64,000 bases of DNA from Paractinoplanes deccanensis (GTDB lineage: Bacteria; Actinomycetota; Actinomycetes; Mycobacteriales; Micromonosporaceae), in NCBI RefSeq assembly GCF_016862115.1, contig NZ_BOMI01000107.1, positions 1 to 64,000 of the forward strand, read 5' to 3'. Position 1 is the first letter of the stretch. Every line of letters begins with the position of its first letter. Below the pieces are notes generated by a model. The model made no database searches. It worked only from the letters and a program-made list of their open reading frames with translations, and was not told the origin of the DNA. The translations under genes and the position numbers were made by a program. Of this stretch, positions 41,493-50,126 are shown one piece after another.

Positions 41493-42841
41493 GAGCCGCT
41501 CATCGGCAGCGTGAGGACCATGGTGAGGCCGCCTCCGGGTGTGTCCTCGGGTGTCAGGGTGCCGCCCATCGCCTCGGCCAGGCCGCGCGACAGGGCGAGG
41601 CCGAGGCCGACGCCGGTGTGGTTGTCCCGGTCGCCGAGCCGCTGGAACGGCAGGAACACCCGTTCGCGGTCGGCCGCCGGGATGCCCGGGCCGTGATCGA
41701 CCACGCGCAGCTCGACCCACGTGCCGGCGGCCCGTCCGATGATCTTCGGCGGGCGCCCGTCCGGAGAATAGCGCAGGGCGTTGCCGACGACGTTCACCAG
41801 CACCCGGTCGAGCAGACCGGGGTCCACCCGCACCGCCTCAAGATCATCAGGCAGCTGTACGGTGACACGCCGGCCCGCCGGGCCCAGCTCGTCCAGGGCC
41901 CGCGGCACCACGTCCTCCAGCCCCACGTCGGCCAGGGTCATGCCCAGCGTGCCGGCCTGCAGGCGGCTCATGTCGAGCAGGTTGGCCACCAGCCCGCCGA
42001 GCCGGTCGAGCGACTCGTCCGCGGTCTCCAGCAGCTCGCGCCGGTCGGCGGCGTCGAACTCGACCTCGTCGCTGAGCAGCCCGGCCACCGCCGCCTTCGC
42101 CGACGCCAGCGGCGTACGCAGGTCGTGCCCGACCGCCGCGAGCAGCGCCGTGCGCACCTTGTCGCCCTCCGCGGCGATCGCCAGCCGCTGCTGGCGCAGG
42201 GCGACCGCGGCCTGCGCGGCGAAGGCCCGCACCACCTGGCGCTCGTCCGGCGACGGCACGCGCCCGCGCAGCACCAGCGTGAGCGAGCCGTCCACCGGGA
42301 TGGCAGCGGTGCCGCCGGTGGACGGCTTGTCGCCGGCGGCCGCGACCGGCCGGCCGTCCTCCAGCAGCGCCACCGAGTCGAGGCCGAGACTCTCGCGCAA
42401 CTCCGTCAGCAGGCCGCGCAGCGGATCGGGCCCGGTCAGCACGCCCCCGGCGACCGCGGCGAGCGTGCGCGCCTCGGCGGCGGCCCGGTCGGCCTGCCGG
42501 GTGCGGCGGGCGGCGAGATCCACGACCCAGGAGACGCTGAACGCGACGCCGGCGAAGACCAGCAGCGCCAGCAGCCCCTCGCCGGTGTTGACCTCCAGCG
42601 AGTAGAGCGGCGCGGTGAAGAAGAAGTTGAGCAGCAGGAACCCGCCGACCGCCGCGAGCAGCGCCGGCCACAGCCCGCCCAGCAGGGCCACCGCCACCAC
42701 CGCGGCGAGCAGCAGCAGCACGACGTCGGGCAGGGCCAGCTCGGTGCCGTACGCGAGGAGGGTCAGCAGGGGCACCCCGGCCGCCGCCGTCGCGAAACCG
42801 GCGATCTGCCGGCGCCGGGACAGCGGCGGCCCCGTCAGCAT
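41489..42841 (-). CDS. KdpD-like sensor histidine kinase lacking the KdpD/Usp region
   Basis: 450 residues: four hydrophobic helices of the DUF4118/KdpD transmembrane region (about 12-115), a GAF-like segment, HisKA (VGHDLRTPLASAKAAVAG with phospho-His), then HATPase with NALRYSPDGR and GVGLGLALSRGLAEAM. Full KdpD has an additional 380-residue cytosolic N-terminal sensor with ATP-binding and Usp domains; it is absent here, so the stimulus is not obviously potassium. The ATG overlaps the helicase stop by one base (TGATG), an unusual coupling. Confidence 0.88.
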   Translation of the reverse strand: MLTGPPLSRRRQIAGFATAAAGVPLLTLLAYGTELALPDVVLLLLAAVVAVALLGGLWPALLAAVGGFLLLNFFFTAPLYSLEVNTGEGLLALLVFAGVAFSVSWVVDLAARRTRQADRAAAEARTLAAVAGGVLTGPDPLRGLLTELRESLGLDSVALLEDGRPVAAAGDKPSTGGTAAIPVDGSLTLVLRGRVPSPDERQVVRAFAAQAAVALRQQRLAIAAEGDKVRTALLAAVGHDLRTPLASAKAAVAGLLSDEVEFDAADRRELLETADESLDRLGGLVANLLDMSRLQAGTLGMTLADVGLEDVVPRALDELGPAGRRVTVQLPDDLEAVRVDPGLLDRVLVNVVGNALRYSPDGRPPKIIGRAAGTWVELRVVDHGPGIPAADRERVFLPFQRLGDRDNHTGVGLGLALSRGLAEAMGGTLTPEDTPGGGLTMVLTLPMSGS

Positions 42842-45327
42842 CAATGCGGGCCGACGGCCGTGACCACGATCGCCGCCGCGCCGGCCTCGTCCGAGGCGGC
42901 CAGGTCGACCGTCGCGTCGATGCCCCAGTCGTGGTCGCCCTCGGGGTCCTCGAAGACCTGGCGGACGTGCCACGCGGTCGGGGACTGCTCGATGTGCAGG
43001 AACGCCGGGCCGCGCGCGGACGCGCCGGTGCCGATCTCGTCGTACTCGTCGAAGTAGTCCTCGATGGCGTCCTGCCAGCGCTGCGCGGTCCAGCCGTGCT
43101 CGCCGTCCATCTCGCCGAGCACGTCCCAGCGGCGCAGCGCGGCCAGCTCGACGCGGCGGAACATGGCGTTGCGCACCAGCACCCGGAACGCGCGGGTGTT
43201 GCGGGTGACCGCGGGCGGCTTGTCGTCGAGGCGTACCTCCTCGGCCTCGAACGTGGGATTGCGCAGCCGCTCCCACTCGTCGAGGAGGCTGGAGTCGACC
43301 TGGCGGACCAGCTCGCCGAGCCACTCGATCAGGTCGGTGAGCTCCTCGGTGCGGCGGTCCTCGGGCACCGTCTGGCGCAGCGCCCGGTACGCGTCGGCGA
43401 GGTAGCGCAGCACGAGACCCTCGGAGCGGGACAGGCCGTAGAAGGACACGTACTCGGTGAAGGTCATCGCCCGCTCGTACATGTCCCGCACGACGCTCTT
43501 GGGCTTGAGCTCGTAGTCGGCGACCCACGGGTGACCGCGCCGGTAGGTCTCGTACGCGGCCTCCAGCAGCTCCAGCAGCGGCCGTGGGTGGGTGACCTCC
43601 TCGAGCAGCGCCATCCGCTCCTCGTACTCGATGCCCTCGGCCTTCATCGCGTTGACGGCCTCGCCGCGGGCCTTCTGCCGCTGCGCGGAGAGCACCTGCC
43701 GCGGGTCCTCCAGGGTCGACTCGATCACCGAGACGACGTCGAGCGCGTACGCCGGGTCCTCGGGGTCCAGCAACTCCAGGCTGGCCAGCGCGAACGGCGA
43801 CAGGGCCTGGTTGAGCGCGAAGTCGAGCTGCAGGTCCTCGGTCAGCCGGTACGTGCCGTCGGGGGTGCGCTCGATGACCCCGCCGGCCAGCAGCGCCCGC
43901 GCGATCGCGATGGCCCGCCGGATGTGCCTGCGCTGCGCGGCCGGCTCCTCGTGGTTCTCGGTGAGCAGATGCCGCATCGCGGCGAACGGGTCGCCGCCGC
44001 GCGAGATGACGTTCAGCAGCATCGCGTGCGACACCTGGAACGAGCTGTTCAGCGGCTCCGGCTCGGCGGCCACGAGGCGGTCGAAGGTGGGCTGGCCCCA
44101 GCCGATCGTGCCCTCCGGCGGCTTCTTCCGGACGACCTTGCGGCGCTTCTTCGGGTCGTCGCCGGCCTTGGCGAGCGCGCGCTCGTTGTCGATCACGTGC
44201 TCGGGCGCCTGCACGATGACCGTGCCCAGCGTGTCGAACCCGGCCCGGCCGGCGCGCCCGGCGATCTGGTGGAACTCGCGGGCCTTGAGCAGCCGCGTCT
44301 TGACCCCGTCGTACTTCGACAGACCGGTGAACAGCACGGTGCGGATGGGCACGTTGATGCCGACGCCGAGGGTGTCCGTACCGCAGATGACCTTGAGCAG
44401 GCCGGCCTGCGCGAGGGTCTCCACGAGCCGGCGGTACTTCGGCAGCATGCCCGCGTGGTGCACGCCGATGCCGTGCCGGACCAGCCGCGACAGGGTGCGC
44501 CCGAAGCCCGCGGTGAACCGGAAGTTGCCGATCGCGGCGGCGATCCTGTCCTTCTCCTCGCGGGTCGCCATGTTGATGCTGGTCAGCGACTGGGCGCGCT
44601 CGAGGGCGGCGGCCTGGGTGAAGTGCACGATATAGACCGGGGCCTGCTTGGTCTGCAGCAGTTCCTCGATCGTCTCGTGCAGGGGCGTCATGGCGTACGA
44701 GAAAAGCAGTGGCACCGGGCGCTCGACGCTGCTGACCACCGCGGTCGGCCGGCCGGTCCGCTGGGTCAGGTCGTCGACGAAGCGCGTGGTGTCGCCCAGC
44801 GTGGCGGACATCAGGATGAACTGGGCCTGCGGCAGCTCGATGAGCGGCACCTGCCAGGCCCACCCGCGGTCGGGCTCGCTGTAGAAGTGGAACTCGTCCA
44901 TCACGACCTGGCCGACGTCGGCGTCCGCCCCCTCGCGCAGCGCCAGGTTGGCCAGCACCTCGGCCGTGCAGCAGATGATCGGCGCGTCCGCGTTCACGCT
45001 GGCGTCCCCGGTGAGCATGCCCACGTTGTGCGCCCCGAAGACCGCGCAGAGCGCGAAGAACTTCTCACTGACCAGCGCCTTGATCGGCGCGGTGTAGAAG
45101 GTGGTGCGGTTGTCGGCCAGCGCGACGAAGTGCGCACCGGTGGCGACGAGGCTCTTGCCGGACCCGGTCGGGGTGTTCAGGATGACGTTCGCCCCCGTGG
45201 CGACCTCGATGAGCGCCTCTTCCTGATGGGTGTAGAGGGCGAGGCCCTGCTCGGTGGCCCATTTCTGGAAGGCGTCGAAGACGGCGTCGGGCTCATTGGT
45301 GCCGGGAAGGCGATCGGTCAGAGTCAT
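42841..45327 (-). CDS. DEAD/DEAH-box helicase with DUF3516 C-terminus
   Basis: 828 residues. N-terminal superfamily II helicase: Q-like region, Walker A NTPTGSGKSLVA, DEFH box in VVMDEFHFYSE, SATLGD, then the second RecA lobe ending HQIAGRAGRAGFD. The C-terminal 400 residues match the DUF3516 region of actinobacterial helicases near Ski2/Mtr4-like proteins, with repeated acidic helices and a final segment FEDPEGDHDWGI. RNA substrates are likely but untested. It starts nine bases after a TATAGT -10 box. It is the first gene of an operon leading into the kinase and response regulator. Confidence 0.9.
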   Translation of the reverse strand: MTLTDRLPGTNEPDAVFDAFQKWATEQGLALYTHQEEALIEVATGANVILNTPTGSGKSLVATGAHFVALADNRTTFYTAPIKALVSEKFFALCAVFGAHNVGMLTGDASVNADAPIICCTAEVLANLALREGADADVGQVVMDEFHFYSEPDRGWAWQVPLIELPQAQFILMSATLGDTTRFVDDLTQRTGRPTAVVSSVERPVPLLFSYAMTPLHETIEELLQTKQAPVYIVHFTQAAALERAQSLTSINMATREEKDRIAAAIGNFRFTAGFGRTLSRLVRHGIGVHHAGMLPKYRRLVETLAQAGLLKVICGTDTLGVGINVPIRTVLFTGLSKYDGVKTRLLKAREFHQIAGRAGRAGFDTLGTVIVQAPEHVIDNERALAKAGDDPKKRRKVVRKKPPEGTIGWGQPTFDRLVAAEPEPLNSSFQVSHAMLLNVISRGGDPFAAMRHLLTENHEEPAAQRRHIRRAIAIARALLAGGVIERTPDGTYRLTEDLQLDFALNQALSPFALASLELLDPEDPAYALDVVSVIESTLEDPRQVLSAQRQKARGEAVNAMKAEGIEYEERMALLEEVTHPRPLLELLEAAYETYRRGHPWVADYELKPKSVVRDMYERAMTFTEYVSFYGLSRSEGLVLRYLADAYRALRQTVPEDRRTEELTDLIEWLGELVRQVDSSLLDEWERLRNPTFEAEEVRLDDKPPAVTRNTRAFRVLVRNAMFRRVELAALRRWDVLGEMDGEHGWTAQRWQDAIEDYFDEYDEIGTGASARGPAFLHIEQSPTAWHVRQVFEDPEGDHDWGIDATVDLAASDEAGAAAIVVTAVGPH

Positions 45328-45336
45328 GATCTGCCA

Positions 45337-45342
45337 ACTATA
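45337..45342 (-). promoter_or_regulatory. -10 box of the helicase operon
   Basis: TATAGT on the minus strand, nine bases before the helicase ATG, close to the ideal sigma-70-type -10 sequence. It probably drives the helicase, kinase and response regulator together. Confidence 0.5.
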
Positions 45343-45350
45343 GATTCCGC

Positions 45351-47531
45351 CTATGGGCGGAGCGCCCGCATGTGGTCCTGCGTGGCCACGGCCGTGGAGA
45401 GAGCGAAATTCGGGTCCGCCACCGGGCGGCCGAAGTAGTAGCCCTGGAGCAGGCGGTAGCCGAGGCGGTGCAGGGCCTCGGCCTGCGCGGCGGTCTCCAC
45501 GCCCTCGGCGACGGCGGCCAGGCCCAGGCCGTGGCTGACCTGGATGAGGGCCTCGGCGATGACGGCGTGGCGGCCGGCCTCGGTGATGGTGTCGACGAAG
45601 GACTTGTCGACCTTGAGGATGTCGACGGGGACCGTCTGGAGCAGGTTGAGCGAGCTGTGGCCGGTGCCGAAGTCGTCGAGGGCGATGCGGACGCCCAGGT
45701 CGCGCAGCTCGTTGAGGGTGACCACCGCCTGGCCGCCCTCGAAGACGGCGGTCTCGGTGACCTCGACGGCCAGGCACGGGGCGGGCAGGCCGGCCTCGGC
45801 GATGACGGCGGCGACCGTGGCCGCGAAGCCGTGCCGGGCCAGCTGCCGCGCCGAGACGTTGACACTGATCCGGTCGGGGGCCTGCTCGCCCAGCTCGCGC
45901 CGCCAGGTGGCCATCTGGTGGCAGGCGGTGCGCAGGATCCATTCGCCGAGCTCGACGATGAGGCCGTTGCGCTCGGCGACGGGCACGAAGTCGACGGGGC
46001 TGACCAGGCCGCGCTGCGGGTGCTCCCAGCGGACCAGGGCCTCGACGGCGGCCACCCGGCCGCTGGGCAGCTCGACGATGGGCTGGTAGACGACGCGGAA
46101 CTGGCCGTGGTCCAGGGCCAGGCGGATCTCCCCGCCGAGGCGGGTGTGCTCGCCGGCGCGCTCGTCCAGGGCGGGGCTCCACCGGCGGGCGGTGTCGCCG
46201 GCCTGCTTCGCGGCGTACATGGCCGCCTCCGCCTGGCGCAGCAGCTCCTCGGCGTCGACGCCGGTGCCGCCGGCCAGGCCGATCGCGACGCCGACGTACA
46301 GCTCGTGGCCGCCGGCGTTGACCGGGCTGCGCAGCGCGGCCGACAGCCGGTCGGCGAGGACGCGGAGGTCGTCGGCGCAGGCGTGCGCGAGCAGCACGGC
46401 GAACTCGTCGCCGCCGACGCGGGCGATGACGGCGCCGGCGGGCACCTGATCGCGCAGCCGGGCGCCGAGGGTGGCCAGGACGGCGTCGCCGACCGGGCGG
46501 CCCAGCTCGTCGTTGACGTTCTTGAAGGCGTTCAGGCCCAGCAGGGCCAGCTGCGGGCGGGGCGCGACGCTCAGCGCGTGCACCAGGCGGCGGCGGCTGG
46601 CGAGGCCGGTCAGGTCGTCGGTGAGCACGGACCGGTCGACCTGCGTCACGAAGCCGGCCATCCGCGCGATGACGAGCAGGAACACCACGCCGTCGCCGAT
46701 CGCCACGGCGATCAGATCGTGCGGGCTGGAGCGGATCGACGGCAGGAACAGCATCGCCGGGCAGAGCAGGGAGCACGCGCCGAACACCAGCACCCGCGCC
46801 CGGCCGACCCCGGTGGGCGCGCCGGCCTGGTACGGGCGCGTCATGGACGGGTGCAGCGCCGCCGCGGCCCACAACACGTACGAGAGAAGGAAGATGGGGT
46901 CCACGAAGTGTGCCTCGGGCAGCAGCGCGAAGCCGGTGTCGGCGGCGAACAGCAGCGTCACCGCCAGGCCGAGCATCCAGGTGCTGGGCGTTCCCGCGCG
47001 GGGGCCGGTCACGATGCGGGCGATCAGCGCCAGCAGCAGCATGTCGGCGGCGGGATAGGCGGTGCTGGTGAGGCGTTCCAGCGTCGAGCCCGCGTCGCCG
47101 ACGACGACCGGGTAGATGACGAAGATCCAGTAGACGAGGCCCAGGCTGAGCGAGACGATCGCCGCGTCGATCAGGTTGCCGCCGCGGCCCCGCACCAGCA
47201 GCAACAATCCGGTCACGAGCATGGGGTACGAGGCGAGGTAGAACACGTCCGCGAACGACGGGTACGGCTCCTGGCGCAGCACGAGCTGATAGAGCTCGTA
47301 GGTCAGGTCGCCGAGCACGAAGGTCAGCTGCCCCGCCGCGAACCAGTACCACATCGCGGGGCGTTCGGGCCGGTGCAGCCGTACGGCGGCGAGCACCGCC
47401 AGCCCCGACGAGAGCCCGATGACGTTGTACGCGATCGTCGCGAGGAGCCCGTCCTCCGGCAGCGCGTACTGCAGGAGGATCGCGACCGCTCCGGCCGCGA
47501 GCCACCAGCGCCACACCCGTTCCCGGCTCAC
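45351..47531 (-). CDS. membrane GGDEF-EAL protein, likely c-di-GMP phosphodiesterase
   Basis: 726 residues: seven to nine membrane helices in residues 1-290, then GGDEF (about 305-455) and EAL (about 480-720). The GGDEF sequence is intact (VGGDEFAVL), but the metal-ligand segment normally DxDxFK reads GLNAFK, and there is no RxxD inhibitory site at the usual place. The EAL part has EALVRW, NVSARQL, EVTETAV, LDDFGTGHSSL, DILKVDKSF and EGVET, so c-di-GMP hydrolysis is more likely than synthesis. The membrane part resembles sensor domains of unknown ligand. GTG start at 47531. Confidence 0.88.
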   Translation of the reverse strand: MSRERVWRWWLAAGAVAILLQYALPEDGLLATIAYNVIGLSSGLAVLAAVRLHRPERPAMWYWFAAGQLTFVLGDLTYELYQLVLRQEPYPSFADVFYLASYPMLVTGLLLLVRGRGGNLIDAAIVSLSLGLVYWIFVIYPVVVGDAGSTLERLTSTAYPAADMLLLALIARIVTGPRAGTPSTWMLGLAVTLLFAADTGFALLPEAHFVDPIFLLSYVLWAAAALHPSMTRPYQAGAPTGVGRARVLVFGACSLLCPAMLFLPSIRSSPHDLIAVAIGDGVVFLLVIARMAGFVTQVDRSVLTDDLTGLASRRRLVHALSVAPRPQLALLGLNAFKNVNDELGRPVGDAVLATLGARLRDQVPAGAVIARVGGDEFAVLLAHACADDLRVLADRLSAALRSPVNAGGHELYVGVAIGLAGGTGVDAEELLRQAEAAMYAAKQAGDTARRWSPALDERAGEHTRLGGEIRLALDHGQFRVVYQPIVELPSGRVAAVEALVRWEHPQRGLVSPVDFVPVAERNGLIVELGEWILRTACHQMATWRRELGEQAPDRISVNVSARQLARHGFAATVAAVIAEAGLPAPCLAVEVTETAVFEGGQAVVTLNELRDLGVRIALDDFGTGHSSLNLLQTVPVDILKVDKSFVDTITEAGRHAVIAEALIQVSHGLGLAAVAEGVETAAQAEALHRLGYRLLQGYYFGRPVADPNFALSTAVATQDHMRALRP

Positions 47532-47600
47532 TCCCTCGGTGTTCGGCCGCGCCTGCCCGAAGTTGAGGCCCGGCGGTGGACCTCACAAGATCGGATGCAG

Positions 47601-47606
47601 TACGGT
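47601..47606 (+). promoter_or_regulatory. -10 box for leaderless small membrane gene
   Basis: TACGGT ends seven bases before the GTG at 47614. Confidence 0.4.
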
Positions 47607-47613
47607 GCCGCAC

Positions 47614-47799
47614 GTGTACCGGATCGGGACTGTGCTCCTGTTGATCGCGGCCGTGCAGGTGGCCATCCTCGCGGGGCTGGGTGTGATCTGGCCGGTGTGC
47701 TGGGCGGCCGTCCCGGTGCTGGTGGCGCTCGCGGTGCGGCTGGTGGTCAGGAGCGTGCCCGCCGAGAAGGCGCCCGCCGAGAAGACCTCCGTCCCCTGA
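47614..47799 (+). CDS. small two-helix membrane protein
   Basis: 61 residues, with two hydrophobic segments (IGTVLLLIAAVQVAILAGLG and the following ...VLVALAVRLVV) and a Lys/Glu tail with a repeated PAEK. Not recognised. The nucleotidyltransferase gene starts one base after its stop, so they are co-transcribed. The longer frame from 47419 overlaps the GGDEF gene and is not credible. Confidence 0.6.
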   Translation: MYRIGTVLLLIAAVQVAILAGLGVIWPVCWAAVPVLVALAVRLVVRSVPAEKAPAEKTSVP

Positions 47800-47800
47800 C

Positions 47801-48457
47801 ATGGAGCCGCTGGACGCCGCCCGCGAGCTGGTCGCCGAGCGTTTCCCGGACGCGTCCTGGGCGCTGCTGACCGGCAGTGTCGTCAACGCGTACCGCACGG
47901 CGGGCTCGGACCTGGACATCGTGGTCGTCCGGGAGGCCGGCGACGCGTACCGGGAAAGCCTGCGGTTCCGCGGCTGGCCGGTGGAGCTGTTCGTGCACAC
48001 GCCGGCGCGGCTGGCCGAGTTCCTGAGCCGCGAGCTGGCCGACCGCAAGCCGAGCACGCACCGCATGCTGGCGCACGGCGTGGTGCTCACCGGCGACCCC
48101 GGCGACCTGCCGCAACGCTGCGCGCGGGTGCTCGCCGACGGGCCGCCCCCGCTGTCGGCGGCGGAACGCGACCGGCTGCGGTACGGGCTCACGGACCTGC
48201 TCGACGACCTGCGGCACGCCACCGACCCGGGCGAGCACGCCGTCATCGCGGCGACGCTGTGGATGGCCGCGGCGCGGGCGGCGACGGCGTTCGCGGGGCG
48301 GTGGGTCAGCTCCGGCAAGTGGGCGCTGCGCGACCTGCGCGAGCTCGACCCGGCGCTGGCGGAGCGCTGGCTGGCGTCGCGCGACGACCCGGCGCAGGTC
48401 GCGGCCGAGATCCTGGCGCGCGGGGGAGGGCCGCTCTTCGAGGGCTACCGCGCGTAG
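47801..48457 (+). CDS. nucleotidyltransferase-fold protein
   Basis: 218 residues with a DNA polymerase beta-type minimal nucleotidyltransferase domain: LLTGSVVNAYRTAGSDLDIVVV, where GSxx...GSDLD and the two Asp bind metal. The C-terminal half is helical, as in aminoglycoside- and stand-alone nucleotidyltransferases. No antibiotic-resistance subgroup signature is recognised, so the substrate is unknown. Tightly linked to the small membrane protein upstream. Confidence 0.78.
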   Translation: MEPLDAARELVAERFPDASWALLTGSVVNAYRTAGSDLDIVVVREAGDAYRESLRFRGWPVELFVHTPARLAEFLSRELADRKPSTHRMLAHGVVLTGDPGDLPQRCARVLADGPPPLSAAERDRLRYGLTDLLDDLRHATDPGEHAVIAATLWMAAARAATAFAGRWVSSGKWALRDLRELDPALAERWLASRDDPAQVAAEILARGGGPLFEGYRA

Positions 48458-48614
48458 GAGCGGCCCTGTGGCCCCCGGCTCAGCCGGCGGGCCGGTTCGC
48501 GACATGCGCCGCCACGAGGGATCACCGTGGCCCGTGCGCGCCGGGGTGACGTCCCGCTAGGACGGACCGGCCGATCTCCGATATCCTCTCCGGCGTGGCT
48601 GATGCGGCCCACAA

Positions 48615-48645
48615 CGCCGCCGGTCCGGTCTCCGGCCCGGCGGCG
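48615..48645. terminator. strong GC hairpin between convergent genes
   Basis: CGCCGCCGG and CCGGCGGCG form a nine-base-pair stem with a 13-base loop, between the nucleotidyltransferase and the sulfite oxidase genes. No T-tract. The surrounding 272 bp hold no credible gene. Confidence 0.5.
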
Positions 48646-48729
48646 CCAGACTCTCTCCGCCCGGCCGCGCCGCAGTGAATTCGCGTTCCCGGCCGACCCG
48701 GCGTTCCCGGCCGAGGCGCCGCGGGCCCC

Positions 48730-50079
48730 TCAGACTGCGGTGACCGGGACCCGCACGGCGGCGTCGAAGAGGTAGCCCAGCGTGTTGAAGCGTGCCACCT
48801 GCGGCTGCGTGGTGCCGCGCACGTCGGTGGCGCGGGCCAGCAGGACGTGGTCGCCCGCCTCGGGCCGCCAGTCGATCTCCCAGCGTTGCCAGGCGGCGTC
48901 GGCGGAACGGCCGGTGAAGCGGGCTCGCCGCCACGTGGCGCCGCCGTCGGTGGAGACCTCGACCCGCTTGATCCGGCCCGCCGCCGACCAGGAGCGGCCG
49001 GTGAGCCGCGAGACGGCGCCCGCGGGGAAGGTCGCGCCGGGGTCGAGCTCGAACGCGCTCTTGATCGACTGCCGGTCGAACGGCAGGCCCTCGGCCGGGA
49101 ACCCGGGGCCGAACAACCGATAGAACTGCGTGTTCCACGGCGAGAACAGCGGCTCGTCGGAGACCTCGATGCGCCCCACCCACTTGATCGACGCGATCCC
49201 GATCCAGGAGGGCACCACCAGCCGCACGGGATGACCGTGGTCCGCCGGCAAGGGTTGACCGTTCAGCTCGTACGCGAGGATGACGTCCGCCAGCGCCTTG
49301 CTCACCGGCAACGGCCGGCGCACCGGCCCGAGGTCGACGCCGCCGCTCACGAAGTTCGGGTCGAGACCCGATGCCTGTACGTCGACCGCGCGCGAGCTGA
49401 TGCCGGCCGCGCGCAGCACGGTCGACAGGCGGACGCCCCGCCAGCGGCCCACGCCGACCGCGCCCAGACCCCACGCCGTGCCCGAGACCGTCTGCCCCTG
49501 CTGCGAGGCGAAGTAGCCGCGCCCGTTCCCGGCGCACTCGACGGCGACCGACCGGGTGACCGACGGCAGCCGGCGCAGGTCGGCGAGCGAGAACGACCGG
49601 GGCGCGCCGCGTAGCCCGGCGCCGAAGACTTCAAGCGCCCAGGTGGCACTGTCAATCACCGGTGTACTTGTGTGGTTGCGCACGAAGAACCGGTCGACGG
49701 GAACGTGGTAGCCGACGCCCTTCAGCGCCGACCACCGGGTCTCCGCGTTGGTGCCGAACACCTTGAACAGCTCGGCCGGCAACGGCTTGACGATCGGCCC
49801 GGCTGCGGCGCTCACCCTCGTCGCGTCTGCTCCCGCCGCGTCGCTCGCCGCGGCGCCGCCGGGCGCCGCGCCGGCCCTCGCCGCGCCGCCGGCCGTGGCG
49901 CCGCCGGGCGCCGCGCCCAGTGCAGTGCCGGGGACGCTCAGCGCGCCCGCCACCCCCAAGGCGCCGCCGGCCGCGCCCAGGGCGGCGCCGAGTCGCAGAA
50001 GATCGCGGCGGGAGAATCCGCGCGCCTCCCCGGACAGCCATTGCCGGAGCCGAAGCGCGTCATATTCGAGCTCGTCCAT
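48730..50079 (-). CDS. TAT-exported sulfite oxidase family molybdoenzyme
   Basis: 449 residues. Twin-arginine signal SRRDLLRLGAALGAAGG with hydrophobic tail, then an Ala/Gly linker (about 50-95) and a sulfite-oxidase catalytic domain. The Moco-coordinating Cys lies in VECAGNGRGYF; SGTAWGLGAVG and PADHGHPVRLVVPSWIG are family segments. The C-terminal Mo-co dimer domain ends the protein. It lacks a cytochrome b5 domain, so another electron acceptor is needed. Divergent from ssuD, which makes sulfite: the pair may oxidise sulfite from sulfonates to sulfate (inference). Confidence 0.9.
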   Translation of the reverse strand: MDELEYDALRLRQWLSGEARGFSRRDLLRLGAALGAAGGALGVAGALSVPGTALGAAPGGATAGGAARAGAAPGGAAASDAAGADATRVSAAAGPIVKPLPAELFKVFGTNAETRWSALKGVGYHVPVDRFFVRNHTSTPVIDSATWALEVFGAGLRGAPRSFSLADLRRLPSVTRSVAVECAGNGRGYFASQQGQTVSGTAWGLGAVGVGRWRGVRLSTVLRAAGISSRAVDVQASGLDPNFVSGGVDLGPVRRPLPVSKALADVILAYELNGQPLPADHGHPVRLVVPSWIGIASIKWVGRIEVSDEPLFSPWNTQFYRLFGPGFPAEGLPFDRQSIKSAFELDPGATFPAGAVSRLTGRSWSAAGRIKRVEVSTDGGATWRRARFTGRSADAAWQRWEIDWRPEAGDHVLLARATDVRGTTQPQVARFNTLGYLFDAAVRVPVTAV

Positions 50080-50126
50080 GCCGCGAACTCTATCGGACCT
50101 ATAGGAGATACGGATAGTGTGAGGAC

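Noticed and set aside
41489..42841. Complete KdpD
   Set aside because: The 380-residue N-terminal KdpD/Usp part is missing, and upstream sequence encodes the helicase in frame overlap.
48527..48775. An 82-codon frame between the nucleotidyltransferase and sulfite oxidase
   Set aside because: Pro/Arg-rich, overlaps a terminator hairpin and the end of the oxidase gene, no ribosome site.
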